Positions 1-12,228 of a stretch of 64,000 nucleotides of DNA are shown here, piece by piece. The DNA is from Epiperipatus broadwayi (taxonomy: Eukaryota > Onychophora > Udeonychophora > Euonychophora > Peripatidae): assembly GCA_028023455.1 (NCBI GenBank), contig JAQFVV010000018.1, positions 10,562,771-10,626,770 of the forward strand. The letters are read 5' to 3'. Position 1 is the stretch's first letter, and each line of letters opens with the position of its first letter. The translations under genes and the position numbers were made by a program. Under the pieces are notes generated by a model, which saw only the letters and a list, made by a program, of their open reading frames with translations, ran no database searches and had not been told where the DNA came from.

Positions 1-96
1 TAATATTAATCACTAAATGCTTTCTATTTATCTAAATAAAAGATATTTTAATAATATGCATCATATATTTATATAATATTTTAAATATATTTTTAG

Positions 97-323
97 GGTG
101 GTTTGGTATAAGGAAAGATTTTTGTCAGTTTCTTTTGGGTGCCTGTCCTCTACTACAAGAATATGGCAATATTTCTTATACTATCCAAAGGAATGAACGT
201 GATGAGTCTCAAGACAGTCTGGAGATGCGAAAATCTGAAAGTATGGCTTCTAAGAAAAGTTTCAATCTACCTTCTGAGCCTCGAATCATTGTGCCTATTC
301 TGTCCATTGAAACACCTGATTGA
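97..323 (+). CDS. probable terminal coding exon, unidentified protein
   Basis: A polypyrimidine/AT stretch ending in TTTTAG at 91-96 is a plausible splice acceptor. Behind it an open frame runs 74 codons to TGA at 321-323, starting with two bases of a split codon. It opens with WFGIRKDFCQFLLGACPLLQ and continues into a polar Ser/Glu/Arg-rich tail (about residues 25-74). The frame and amino-acid composition look coding, unlike the surrounding A/T runs. AATAAA lies at 429-434, about 105 bases after the stop. The basic-amphipathic start resembles the helix 8 that follows TM7 of class A GPCRs, so a receptor C-tail is one guess, but no diagnostic motif is present. Upstream exons lie outside the window. 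The ATG-less start and the acceptor argue against a stand-alone gene. Confidence 0.45.
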
Positions 324-3229
324 GCTAAATTCAACGAGATATTCTGACTATTGGGAGATAATTTGTGATTTTTAATATTTTGATAAAACAGGAATTGGGA
401 TCAATCAAAAAGTTTAATAGACCTTACCAATAAAAAGGCAACTTTCATAATAAACAATTCAATCTATTTTATTAATACGGTAATATAATGTGTATTTTCT
501 AAAAACATTATGTATATCTATTTAATGTAAATGTTATAATGATACTGTGCAACTAAGTTTATTATCTTAAAATTCATATTTGAATTTTGGCATTATATTC
601 TTTATTTACATAGCACTATTCACAATATAAAATATCTGTATGCAGATAGCATTTATAAATAAATAGGAAAATGTGTTTATGTGAATAATATTTATATAGT
701 ATTATTATTTGGTATTATCAAGTCAGTATTGATTGCTGACAATCATATGAATGGCATTTCTCTTGTGTCTGGGTTTTCAGGCTCATTAGTATTTCATTCA
801 TTACGATGATGATGGAATCTATTCATTTCATTGCTGATTATTCCCTTTTTTAACCATCATCTTTACTGTTTATTATACTATTTCTAATGAATTAGATCTA
901 ATCTGATTAAGATATGAAAATTAATACATTTATACTTTTATAAACAATTATGAGAATGTGCATTCACCAAATAAAAAAATTAAAATGAGATGGATATTAT
1001 TTTTTGAAGAAATTCATAATGTCTTCATTTCTTAATTTTATAAATGGATATTTGCAAATCTGTGTATTTTTTTTATATGCACTTCATAATTATTCATAAA
1101 TATTTGTGTATGCCAGTAGATTTTTTTTTTAAGCTAAACCTGAAACCATAGGGCATATTTTATCATTCAAATTTCTTTTTTAGCAATGAATTTTAAACTT
1201 TATTTATGGAATATGAAATGGTTTTGAAATCTGGATGATCATCAAGCAACATATCATTAATTAATTGTATCGAAAACCCAAAAGAGCTCAATTTCTGTAT
1301 AAAAAGATTTTAAAAATTGATATAATCATTAGAAATAACTGAACATACTTATTGTGAAGCTTTTCTGAATATGAAGGAACATTTTTATAAATGTCTATAA
1401 AAAAGTTAGCAATATAAAATCAGCAATCTGTGCTGAAATGTTTATAAATACAATTGATATATCCCATGAATAAACCATTTTTTTAGATATTATATTTGAT
1501 ACAAAAAAATATCTTTCATTATAGTATTCTCCGTGTTATTATAAGACCAAAGTCAACTTATTGTGAAGACCTTGTGTGTATATATACATGTACGTGATCA
1601 TATATTTCAGAATCATTCATGTATACATTTGTCATTAATATTGATATTAAACCAATGTTCTGATTCATATCATACCAGTTATATTCTAATATTAGAAGAA
1701 GTTATTTAAGGATGTTGCAGATCCAAAAAATCAGAAAAGAATTTATTTATTTTGAAAATGTCTTAAATACTTGATTTAAATTTATTAAGTATATGATTGA
1801 AATATTTTGTCCAATAAAATTTAGGAATAAGATATTATTCATTTCAAATAGCCGCATAATTCTCATGTTAATTGTATACACTGATGAATCTGAAATATAT
1901 GACTACATTTTTTACCTGTGAAAATCATCATTTCCGTATGTATATATATATACATTTTCAACTACATTGAAATAATTTACTTGTAAAATTACAAATTCAA
2001 AATAAAGTATTAGTTTATCCCAGTTTTAATCAGTTATATTTTCAGGATAAAATGAAAAAGATCAGCTTTTAAGATGTCTACTCATTTTCATAAAATTTTT
2101 ACTTATATAAAACATTATAATAATAAATAATAATAATAGTAGCAGCAATGAAATTAGCGTTTTTCATTTTATTTTAGAAAATTTTGGCAAAAATACATAT
2201 ATAATTATGTCACAATTTAGATAAATAACAGAACTATGGTATAAAATATGTACTTACTGACATATATGCTAAATTAAAATCATATATAATTCTAATTGTT
2301 TTTGTTATAAAATTTAAAAAAAATTTGTAAAAACATAAAATTTTATTTTCTGTCTAATGATGCCAAATATAATTTGTATTTTAAATTAATAAGTTGCTTT
2401 TATTTTTTATGTATATATTGTAATTAGGTCAAGGTTATCAAGATGGGAATGTTGTAATGTTATTTATACATCTTAAGTAAGTGTAATAGAACTACTTTTT
2501 ATTATCTAAGTGTTTTGTTTTTTTAGCAATGAACAATTGTTTATATTATTATCCTTTTTTAGATATATTTATTAATATAGACAATGAAAATATCCTTCAA
2601 GCTATGACAATCAGATTAATAAAATGAATTTTTATGAACATTTTTATTTTTTTATTTGTTTAACTTTTACGATTTCACAACAAGCATTGATGTCACATTT
2701 TAAAGTTATTTCATGTTATATTAAACAAATGAATATTGATTATAATTTTCATTGTACCAAAGAAAACATCTCATGATTTTCTTTGCTGAATTTCAGCATT
2801 TTATAATCCATTAATAATAATAATATTTTTTTTAAACTTAAAAATTTATCTAGTTATCAAATTACTTTTTATTATATATATATATACAATTTTTTTTGTT
2901 TATTTATATAGATAACAGATTAATACAGAGTAGTTTGAGTTCATAATATTACATTATTTTGAATCCCAAGATCATGAACTTGAATAATATAAAAGTGATG
3001 ATTGGATATATGGTTGCAAATACAATGCTAAGACAATAACCAGAAACTGGTTTGAAGATTTAAATGTAGTACTATTAATTGTTCAAGTTCTGGAATTACT
3101 CCTTTTAATGCAACTTTAAATATAAAAGTTGTATTTATATATTGGACTATGTCCATCATCTAATATAAGTATTGAATGTCTTTAGAAAAATGTAACTTTA
3201 TTTAAATATTCCAAATACATTTAACTGTT
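324..3229. other. AT-rich stretch, no gene seen
   Basis: After the exon at 97-323 and its probable 3' UTR this stretch holds only A/T-rich DNA with poly-T runs and short (TA)n tracts, for example near 1937-1953 and 2870-2890. I found no protein-like frame, RNA gene or recognisable element on either strand. Confidence 0.6.
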
Positions 3230-3231
3230 AG

Positions 3232-3412
3232 TAATAGCACAGGTTAGTATATGTACAATGTTTCAAGAGGTATTTATTCTCCCCTCTTCTTCGTATGTTG
3301 CTGACCTGACCAGTGATAGTACTAGCATGGGAATTGAACTTGGACTCATAGATTCTTGAATATTGAATTTTAATGTAACACTCTAACCAACTAAGCCATC
3401 TTGCCAAAGCAA
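3232..3412 (-). mobile_element. tRNA-derived SINE
   Basis: Read on the minus strand the element begins near 3412 with a tRNA-like head. An A-box match TGGCTTAGTTGG is followed about 60 bases later by a B-box match GTTCAATTCC at about 3330-3340. A non-tRNA body runs to about 3232. The internal RNA polymerase III promoter layout is the hallmark of a tRNA-type SINE. The open frame that can be drawn across it is not a gene. The tail lacks a clean poly-A, so the 3' boundary is approximate. No target-site duplication was identified. Confidence 0.6.
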
Positions 3413-3559
3413 CAGTCAGTAGAAATTTCATATATTTATCTATGAGATTCCTTCTGATTTCTCCATCTTTTCCTAAGAGCAAAGTTGATTAGTAGTTTCT
3501 ATACATTACATATAGTCACACTAGGTTGACATATGGGGTTCCCATTGTCATGTGAACAG

Positions 3560-4218
3560 CTTCTTTAAGTTTTCTTTTTTATACTTTCTCTATCCAATAT
3601 TTTTGTATTTTCCCAATTAAACATATGTTCATTGGTATATACATGGTTTATTATCTTTGACACATCTGTTTCCTCTCTTTTAATCATCTGTTTGTGTTCT
3701 TGCAAGTGCTTATCAATGGGATGACTGGTTCCATCAATATCTGTTCTTCCACATTCACATGGTATTTCATAGATGCACTTTTTTCTTTTCAGCATTTCAA
3801 GTTGAGGCTTTGGAGATGTTAGAATTCTTCATAGTATGGTATGGCTCTAGAAAGCTGTTCTGATGTTATAGTGATTGCAGATTTTCATTAATTTGTCTGC
3901 TATTTTTGGTCTGTATGGGTACACTACAGTACCAATAATTGTTTTTTCTTTTGGTGGTTCTTTTTGTTGTTTGTTTAAGTTTTTTTTTAATAACAGCTGA
4001 TGGATAACCATTTTTCATAAATGTTTGTTTGATATAGATCTTTTCTTTTTTTAAATCCTGGGTTTTTGAACAAACTTTTTTTGTTCTGTTTTGTGTTTCT
4101 GGTGTAATTGGATGTATAAGCTAAGTATTTTCCTGTACATATGGGTTTTCTATAAACTGTAGTTTTGATTTTGCCATGAGGGAGTCTTGTCACAAGAACA
4201 TCTAAGAATGCAATCACC
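3560..4218 (-). mobile_element. Penelope-like retroelement fragment (RT end plus GIY-YIG endonuclease)
   Basis: Reading from 4215 downward, the minus strand encodes the C-terminal part of a Penelope-type reverse transcriptase (AFLDVLVTR, then VYRKP and KYLAYTSN). A linker with YRPKIADKLMKICNHYNIRT follows. Then comes a GIY-YIG-like endonuclease segment (CIYEIPCECGRT, HLQEHKQ, NHVYTNEHMFNWENTKILDRE). This order, RT then GIY-YIG, is specific to Penelope-like elements. The copy is a relic: two stops interrupt the linker near 3820-3850, the frame shifts, and the expected YIG triad is altered to TDIDG. The 5' part of the RT is missing. The fragment is joined abruptly at 4218 to the hammerhead repeat cluster that follows. 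Confidence 0.8.
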
Positions 4219-4805
4219 AGTTGATCCAGATCATCATTTTCCACACATATATATAATCAGTGCTCGGTTTATATTAAGATAGAAAATCTTCAAACTTTAA
4301 TGAGCAGGTTTCAATCTTCTCTACCCTCCAACTCTTCAGCCATTCATGCCATTGAAAATTTGATAATGGAATGCTCAAAGTCTTTATTGATGCCAATCTT
4401 ACTATCATACCCATGTTAACTTTAACTCACTCTGACCCCTCATGTATAGGATTTTATTATGTCTATTTAAATACTTAGAAGAGGAATGGGCAGAGTATCT
4501 AATATTTAAATAGAAGTATATTGTCTATACTGAATTTAATGTAATTAGAAGGGATTTGAATTCAGACTTTCAAGTTCCTTACAGATATCCATTCTTTCTT
4601 ATAACATACATGAGAAAAAGATCAATGATCACAAAATGATCAGCATGAAATATGTATATTGGAGATCATTTATCTTTTTCACATGTATGTGGTCATGTGT
4701 ATGGATTGTATAAGATGGGGTGGATGACTGGAAGGAGCTTGAAAGTCAGCGCAAATCCCTTTTAATTACATTAAGTTATAGACAATATACTTATATTTAA
4801 ATATT
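4219..4805. repeat. hammerhead repeat cluster 1 (diverging inverted arms)
   Basis: The left arm (4219 to about 4630) is in minus orientation and the right arm (about 4632-4805) in plus orientation. The left arm starts inside the ribozyme helix I/CUGAUGA box, where it abuts the Penelope-like element, and covers nearly a whole unit. The right arm starts in helix II and retains GAAA, TATGTATA and TTGGAGATC, then the B-box-like region near 4755-4765. No complete hammerhead survives in this cluster. Confidence 0.75.
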
Positions 4806-5217
4806 ATATATATATATTTAAAGAATTATAAGCACAGATTTTTAACCTAAGGGGATAGCACAATATATTTAATTAATGCTTTAGAATAAAAAGAGCACAT
4901 TATTATAGTTAGTGTTATATTATTTTAAATGCAATATTATTATTTTAATGATTTGACACTTTAATGTATTGTAATTGTTTTATTTACTTTCAAACAGTAT
5001 ACATTCATTGAAGCTTAGTAATACTTTAGTATTACACAGAATAATTTATTCCAAATGGAATATAAATCTTTTCATAAGGAGAACCCAGTCCTCTCTATAT
5101 TCAAAATATAATCTTTATATAATATATATTACAAGTAAAATATCAGTAATGAATTTGGAAGGCAGATTATAGTAAAAGTAATCAAAAGACGTGCAAAAAA
5201 CATCCAGCTTCAGTCAT

Positions 5218-5223
5218 TTTATT
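5218..5223 (-). promoter_or_regulatory. candidate poly(A) signal of the TRIM gene
   Basis: AATAAA on the minus strand lies about 310 bases downstream of the TRIM2/3 stop codon at 5530-5532. In DNA this A+T rich such hexamers occur by chance, so it is only a candidate 3' end. Confidence 0.3.
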
Positions 5224-5529
5224 GGCATAAAATGATGACAGTTTGAATAAATATATATATTTCCTCCAAAAGCTCTATAAATATTAATAAAGATGAATAA
5301 ATAAAATTCTAAGCTGGACAATATAAATCCATAAGAAGTAAAATAATCTTTGGATAGATTCACAACGTCAAAGAGAATAAATAGGACCAAACACTTTGGT
5401 CAATTTAAAATAAATTTATAATAAAATTAATAAATTAGCGAGTTGTATAAAACTGGACAGTATATGATTACTCCTTTCAGAAAACTTTTTCCACATGATC
5501 AACTGACATTAATGGAAGCAACTAAATAT

Positions 5530-5682
5530 TTATTGAAGATACTTATACATTTTAAAGCAATGATTTCCAGAATCAGCAACCACAACATAGCCTTCACTGG
5601 TTAATGCTAAACCCTGAGGACCATAAAGAGGTTCTGCTGCAGTGTTGATGTATGATAAAAAAGAGCCATTACCATCAAATAC
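5530..5682 (-). CDS. TRIM2/TRIM3 orthologue, last coding exon
   Basis: This exon encodes 50 residues plus TAA, beginning [13 protein letters not shown] and ending [10 protein letters not shown]. It is the closing blade of the six-bladed NHL propeller, and the C-terminus is almost invariant in TRIM2 and TRIM3. The acceptor is a T-rich tract ending ATAG at 5683-5684 (minus strand). The junction with the upstream exon is phase 0: codon CAG before the donor at 22384/22385, codon GTA here. Joining the two exons rebuilds the conserved SRIQ-VFDG sequence. TRIM-NHL proteins are E3 ligases and RNA- or cytoskeleton-associated regulators, and the propeller is the substrate or partner-binding surface. 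Confidence 0.95.
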   Translation of the reverse strand, partial: VFDGNGSFLSYINTAAEPLYGPQGLALTSEGYVVVADSGNHCFKMYKYLQ

Positions 5683-7227
5683 CTATAAAAAAAAATGCAT
5701 ATTTTATTAAGTTTGAAATATCACAAATATATAAAAATATATAATAGTACATCAAAGATAATAAGTATAAAAATTTCATCTAATGTTGGTGAAATATATA
5801 TATAATTCTTAGTTAAGAATTGCAAAGCAAATGAGAAGTTTTCTAAAAATACAGTCTTATTAATTTTTAAACCAAATGATTTTCTAATTGAATATAAAAG
5901 TCTTGTGATAATAAGATTTATTATCAGAGAGATGTTTCAGAAACTTAAATAAGCAGTTTCAGTTTGTTAAAAAGTATTATGGAAGAATAAAACCATATAT
6001 AATCATTGACAATTACATATAAATGAACATTATCATTCCAATTTCAAGGGAAAAAATGTTGGAAAAAAAAAAAAACTTTTCTAAAGGTGAGTTTTGCAAT
6101 GATTGTAAAATGAATTTGTGAATTGTGTTTACATATAGAATATACTAGTGCATTTTTCTACTTATTTGATGTTTTGTGAAGCTGTCTTTTAACTTTTTCT
6201 ACAGAAATCTTTTCTTTCTGAAGTTCTTTAATACAATGTTTAATTGTAAACCTGCAATGTATTTTATTCTTTGCTATATCTTCCTAATGCAAACAATTAA
6301 TATCACACTTCTTGCGAATAAAAGGCTTCCTCACATAAATCCTCAAGTTTACCATAAAACATCTTTTAGGAAATTTTTTTTTGTTCATTCATTTTATATT
6401 TCCAATTCAACAAAAGTGTGGTTTTATAATAGTATATTTTATAATATCGCATCCAATAAATTTAAAAAGAGCATATTAATTGGTTTTTATATTCTTGCCA
6501 TTATATTTTTAAAAGTTTACAGAGAATCCTTGAGTAGATAGGGTAACCATGTCTCACTTCCATATGATAAATAAAATAGCAGCTCTATGGACAGCTAATA
6601 TAGTTGCTATAATTTTTCCCTGTGATGAAATACCAAAAGGAGCAGCAGCATATTGGAATCTGTTCTTCAATCAAAGTTCATCTTTCTACTTATATGATTA
6701 TCTTTAGTTTACATTCTTAAGTTGATAATAATTCAAGCTAAATATTAATGAAACAAGGATTAACATGTGATACAAGTTTGATGGTGGAATTTTTAATTTG
6801 AACTGGTTAAAGTGGAAACAAGAACTTAAATCTTTTTGGATTTTAAATTTACTATATGTTAATTGTGCTATTTTTTGGCAGCTCAAAAGATGAACTACAA
6901 AATACTTAATGTTTTGAATGCAGCATATTAAGACTTTAATTTAGTAAAAAACTTTGATTTACTAATTAATGTTCAAAAAATACAAGTTCTTTATCAGCTA
7001 ATAATTGAAGAAAAATTCTCAACAACTTTTAGTTTGGATAATTATCAACTTGAAAATATTAAAGCTATTTAAATATCTCAGCAGTTTTATAAGAATAAAA
7101 GTGAACTTAGATGTTGGAGTGCAGCACAGATTTCACTGTGCTGCTGCTGTTGTTTTTAACAAGTTAAAAGAGTGCATTTCATCATAGGAAATAACTACTA
7201 CAAGTAAATATTATTATTTTACATAAT

Positions 7228-7671
7228 TTATTACATGGAAGTGAGACTTAGACATTCTATTGATACAACATAAAGGCTTTAGAAAAGTTTCATTTAAAGA
7301 TGCTCCATAAAATTGTAAACAACATGTTCTTCAATATCCTAGGATGAAACTAGAGAGTCCATTATTATAAAATCACACCTTCATTGGATTGAATATGCAA
7401 AACAATTGAATACTGTAAAAATTCATAAAAAGGTATTTTAGGGGTGAACTTGAGCATGGTTTTCATAGGAAAGGTCTTTGGTTCTTTCCATTGGGAATAT
7501 ATGGCAAAGAACTGAATACACTGGAGATTAGATGAAGAGTTGAAGTAATTAGAAAAAAAAAATTCTAGAGAAGAATTTAAAAGACAACATCACAAAATAT
7601 TAATCACATAAATGGACCAGGATAATCTATATCTGGATGTATTTGTGGTTCACAAATTAGTTTGCATAGTT
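7228..7671 (+). mobile_element. LINE relic, 3' end of a CFDP2-like reverse transcriptase ORF
   Basis: Broken plus-strand frames contain LHGSET (the YGSETW motif found after the RT domain in many non-LTR elements) at 7230-7248. KALEKFHLKMLHKIV follows, and SGCICGSQISLHS at about 7632-7670 matches the cysteine motif at the end of such ORFs. The order and spacing fit the last few hundred bases of this ORF type. Stops and frameshifts show it is an old dead copy. No poly-A tail or target duplication was recognised. Confidence 0.55.
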
Positions 7672-9945
7672 ATAACAAAGTTCACTTCTAATTTATGAAT
7701 AACTTCTTATGATGGTATAATCTAATGTATATTTAACTTGATATTAATAGATATTTCATTTTACAAGATACATAAAAATGAAACATACAAGTAAAAATTG
7801 AATAGTAGATACATTTTTCTTAATTACTGGGTTTATTTGTTATATGTAAATGCTAATTATACTAAACACATTAATAATTCTTCCATATTCATTTTTGATA
7901 GACTGAAAATGGTTATTTAAAAATAGTCAAGGCTTATCTTTAGTATAATTAATGTTTATAAATAAATAAATAATTGCAATATTTAAATATATATATATAC
8001 ATATTACATAAAAAAGTAAAAATATTTGTTTATAACAAACAAAATATAGTTAGTAATTTACATACATACACATATGCATTCAATATCTATCTATCTTGAG
8101 TTTTTTTTTAATAGGAAGTTCAAAATATTTATATGATTTTTTTTTCCACAAGTATAAATTAAGTAACTATCTAGCTTATTCAGGATGTTAGAGCACCGAA
8201 CTGACAAGTTTGAGCATAATATTTCCATTAATTAATTGACAAAATTGATTTCACTATACTTTACTCAGCTAGGAATTGATTCAGGAATTTTCATTTTTTG
8301 ACCCTATTATATTAAAATGCACAGGATTTAATAGAAAATTATATTGCATAACAAGCTATAATTTGGGAGAAGGTTAAATATAATTTTGAAATCAATGGTA
8401 TATAAAAAGACCAAGCCCTACTTCACAAATATCTCAATAATTCAGAAAATACTTTTATTTCTTTCATCTACTTTGAAGTTGTTTTATTGTTGTTGTTTTT
8501 TTTTTTTTTTTTGATATTTATAATCTTTTGGGACTTTCCCATCTACTGATTACTTTCCTTGCTGTAATATATTTCATTAAAATGATAGAGTCCTCTATAT
8601 TTGTAATTTATTCCATAATTATCAGTGAATTGATATTTTATATTTTATGATTAAGTTTATCAATTCTCTTAAAAGTATCATAATTTTGAATGTATATTAT
8701 GTTATATAAAGGGGTTGGTCAAACACTAACAAACTACCATTGACTATGTCATCATTTTGTTTGTAGTACCCCATTGCCTAATTTTCATCTGCCCTCAGGC
8801 AGAGCTTAACATACCTACAACTTTTGCACATTTTTATTGCAGGCAATAAATTGAATTCAATTTACAAGGTTTGTAGTACTGATTTTGTTGAGATTACGCT
8901 GAATCTAGTAGCATCTTTTTACAAGGATATTTAAAAATTATTATTACTTTCAACTATCATCAGTGCACTGCAGGATTACTGTTGTTTTTTTTTTTTAAGT
9001 GTTAACAGTACTTTCAATCCATAATTTCCTGATTATTTCAGCAATTTAATTATGTTTCAATTTATTTCATATCTAGTGTTTTTTAAATGTCTTAAATTTT
9101 TGGAGGATTCACTTTAGTTCTTCAGTTGTTTGTGTATTATCAGAAGTTTAATATACTGTGCTGAATATAAATTCAAATATTTTATAATTATTTTTTTAAA
9201 AACAAATTTAATAGTTACACATAGATTTTCATGACATTCTATAAATATTTAATTTTTGAACTTTGTAGAACATTTTCAAGAATGAGATATTCAAATGAAA
9301 ACTAGTATTAACTATTAAAGTTTGAAGCAATTATAACAATATCAGACTGGAGCTAAACATCCATGGATTGCAGTTCTTGTTTTGTCATGATATCTGAACT
9401 TTTTATAAACTTCTGGGCAATACACTATTCAACTATTCTGTACTCTAAATAAATAGTAATTTTTGTAAATAATTATTAAATAAATTAATATCTGTTCAGT
9501 TGTATAACATTAACATCATTCATACATCTGCACATTAACTTTATGTTAATATTCAGTTAATTTCTGTGTTTGATATATGTATATGATATAACTGTTTACA
9601 GATAAATATTAAAACAACCGTTAAATAAGTTTTTCAGAGCAAAGGTAAGCATTTATATTTTTTCCTGGCTTAATCCATTAATTAAGAATAGCTAGACATC
9701 CATTTACCAACCAATAATTTAATGACTGACTAAAGGTCAAATATACGAATAAATTCTAAATTCACTTAGAAATTATTACTATTGAAAAAAAACAATTTAA
9801 TATTCCATCTAGATTTGAACAGCAGTTTATGTTTATTATTTGTGTGTTTTTAAGTTGATGATTCTTTCAACTTTTTGCTTTATTAATTATCATTTTATGA
9901 ATTTTAATTATATAAATTTATAGTATTTCTTTAATTTTCCATTAC

Positions 9946-10579
9946 CAGAGGTGGTTATGCGGTAAGTGGCCATGTAGGACTCCGTAATACTAAGAGGCCC
10001 CGAGGTCTTAAAATGTCTTTTCACTAGGATTGGAGGAAATTTTTTTTTTTTTTCTTTTATAAGGCAAATATTTTTTAATTGGAGTTTATCAATAAAAAGA
10101 AAAAAGAATGCGATAAAAAAATTTAAGGATATTTACAATGAGGACACCATAAAAACCACACCAGACATCTATTGAGCCACCAATTGTCTTGCACATTTCC
10201 GAATGTTGAAATATTATTTAATTTTTTTTAAACAATTCCCTTATCTAATGCGTCAGAAGAAAGATCGTTTTCTGTTTTAAAGCATGCAAAAAATTATTTA
10301 AGGAGTACCTTGGGAGAAGAAAGATTAAATAATATGGCCATTCTGTATATAGAGCAGGAAATTTTAAGTTGAATTGACACTACAAAAATAATTGATGAAT
10401 TTTCAAGAAATAAAGCAAGATGGAAATTCATGTAAATTCATCAATTATTTTTGTAAATTCATTTAATGTGTTATGGTATGAAATTTTTGATTACTTTTCT
10501 TTTTTGTTAATCACTTAATGTTTGAGGGCCCCAAAAATTTTTACCACTTAGGACCCCCTCTTGGCTTGATCCATCTCTG
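9946..10579 (+). mobile_element. short hAT-type DNA transposon
   Basis: The ends are imperfect inverted repeats (CAGAGGTGG at the left, complement of CAGAGATGG at the right). The flanks TCCATTAC and GCCATTGT are a possible degraded 8 bp target duplication (5 of 8 match). Inside lies the 3' part of a hAT transposase. At 634 bp it is internally deleted and could move only with transposase supplied in trans. The inner side of each end is GC-richer than its surroundings (for example AGGCCCCGAGG and GGACCCCCTC), as in many hAT elements. Confidence 0.6.
10247..10445 (+). pseudogene. hAT transposase C-terminal dimerisation domain, truncated
   Basis: The frame reads NASEERSFSVLKHAKNYLRS, then TLGEERLNNMAILYIEQEIL, an in-frame TGA, then IDTTKIIDEFSRNKAR and a terminal stop. 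This is the conserved hAT dimerisation region (family pattern SxERSFSxLKxxKxxLRSxMxxERL). The catalytic DDE-like part is absent, and upstream only IPLS is readable before a poly-T run. The element is therefore dead. Confidence 0.8.
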
Positions 10580-11809
10580 GCCATTGTATATGTTTTGAAA
10601 TTCTTTTATACGCGGTTTTATTTTAATTGTGCATAATCCCACCCTTTTTTTTAAAAAAATATATTCATTTTATTTTTATCAATCATATAAATAAATATAC
10701 TGCATAAAACTTTACTTTCAAATAATATTTTATTTATTTATGGATCTAAATAAGTTTCTGGATATCTTTCCACTATTAATAAACAATCAAAATGATCATC
10801 TTCCTGAAATATCTTTAAAATACCATTAAATTTGTATACGGATTAGATTCAAAACTTCAGCATATATTATTTAAATATATATTTTAATGATATAGAGAGC
10901 TTATAGTTAAAATAAATTTACAATGGAATTCCAAAACTGAAATACTATAATAGACAGTGGAAAAAGAATCAAGCAATGCAAATTATAACCATTGATTATC
11001 AAGTATTAACACTTGCTTATAGTTCTTATTAAATAAAAAATATGCATACATAAGTTACAGTGATAACTTTTATATTTGATATAACAAAAAATTCATTAAA
11101 CCTAACATATAGTATGTTATCGTTAGTCTCATTCCTAGCTTGAATACCTTTAAATATGGAAAATCTTTATAAGTGCAACATCGGGACCACAGAGACTGAT
11201 TTGGATGGAAAATATCCTGAGATTTATAGCATTATAACATAGTGTGAGATAAGTTAATAAATTGGAGAAAAATGTAAGAATGTGCAAAAAGATTTTAAAT
11301 GTGGAATAACAAGTGTGACTAACATCCACTTTTAACAAAAAGTTATATTCAATTCTATTAAAGACTAGTTGATGAACTACACTAATGCCTAACTCCATAT
11401 AGCGGCTATAAACATGGGAGATTCAAAATCTTAAATGTAAGATTTCCCTATATTCATTTAGATCACATCCTTCAAACAATTTTTATATCTTTGATCAAGT
11501 TTAGTACTTGGCAATGACAGAGAAGAAAAAGAAGTAATATATATAATCTGGTTCTAAGAGAAATCAAAAATATTTTTGTCTGATGGAATCAAAAAGCTTA
11601 TTGATTGATATAAAATGTACACAATTCCAAGACTTCATTCAAAAATAATGTTAGTTAAATTTTTATTTGAATATAGTAATGAAAAAAATGTCTTCTTGAT
11701 TCTCCATTCCTCCCCCCCCCCCCATATAAACCAATAATTGCCAATTTTCAAAAACTAGTCTGTTCATTAACTATTTTCATCTTGATGAATGTTTGAATAT
11801 GTAACAATA

Positions 11810-12228
11810 TATTGTAACAGGGTTGGGACTAAACCCTGTTCCTAAGAAAGGGATTTTATATTCAAGTGTATGTATAGATATTAGTAGTAACTATATGTTG
11901 TATATATTTGATATTTTTTAATGATTCTTTTTAAAATAATTAAATAAAGATTTTAAATAGCTATAAAGGGGGGAGGGTATGATCATTAATATTAATGAAA
12001 CGTGTGTGTATAGGCAGGTGAATGAGAGAAATCGTTTTGAAAGCATATATTATATATGTGTTATTTTAATGTCTAAATGCCATATTTTAATTTTGATAAT
12101 AAAAAAATTTAAGAAAATGAAGAAATATGTTCATGAAAATAAAAATAAAAGAGAAACTAAACTGATTGTTATTTGTGAATGCTTTTAATGAAGGCATTGT
12201 TCTAAGTTATTTTCCAAAAAAATGTTTG
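11810..12228 (+). repeat. 5' LTR-like copy of an LTR element
   Basis: The block starting TATTGTAACAGGG at 11810 matches the block at 15527-16075 over its length: cctaagaaagggatttta, a G-run, taatattaatgaaac, gcaggtgaatgagagaaatc, and so on to about 12228. The pair is direct, about 3.7 kb apart, and looks like two LTRs. I did not find a clear primer-binding site after 12228, so the LTR reading rests on the pair, the internal gag-like stretch and a purine tract before the second copy. Confidence 0.55.

Noticed and set aside
6176-6541. 121-codon open frame on the plus strand, and a faint KPFIRKKCDIN-like C2H2 trace on the minus strand
   Set aside because: The plus frame is mostly Phe/Ile/Lys/Asn from A/T-rich DNA and has no family pattern. 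The minus-strand zinc-finger resemblance covers one partial repeat with missing His residues, too weak to call.
7121-7144. Hairpin GCAGCACAG-attt-CTGTGCTGC-type as a regulatory RNA
   Set aside because: A 9 bp stem alone, with no family, flanking boxes or second copy, is not enough to call a feature.
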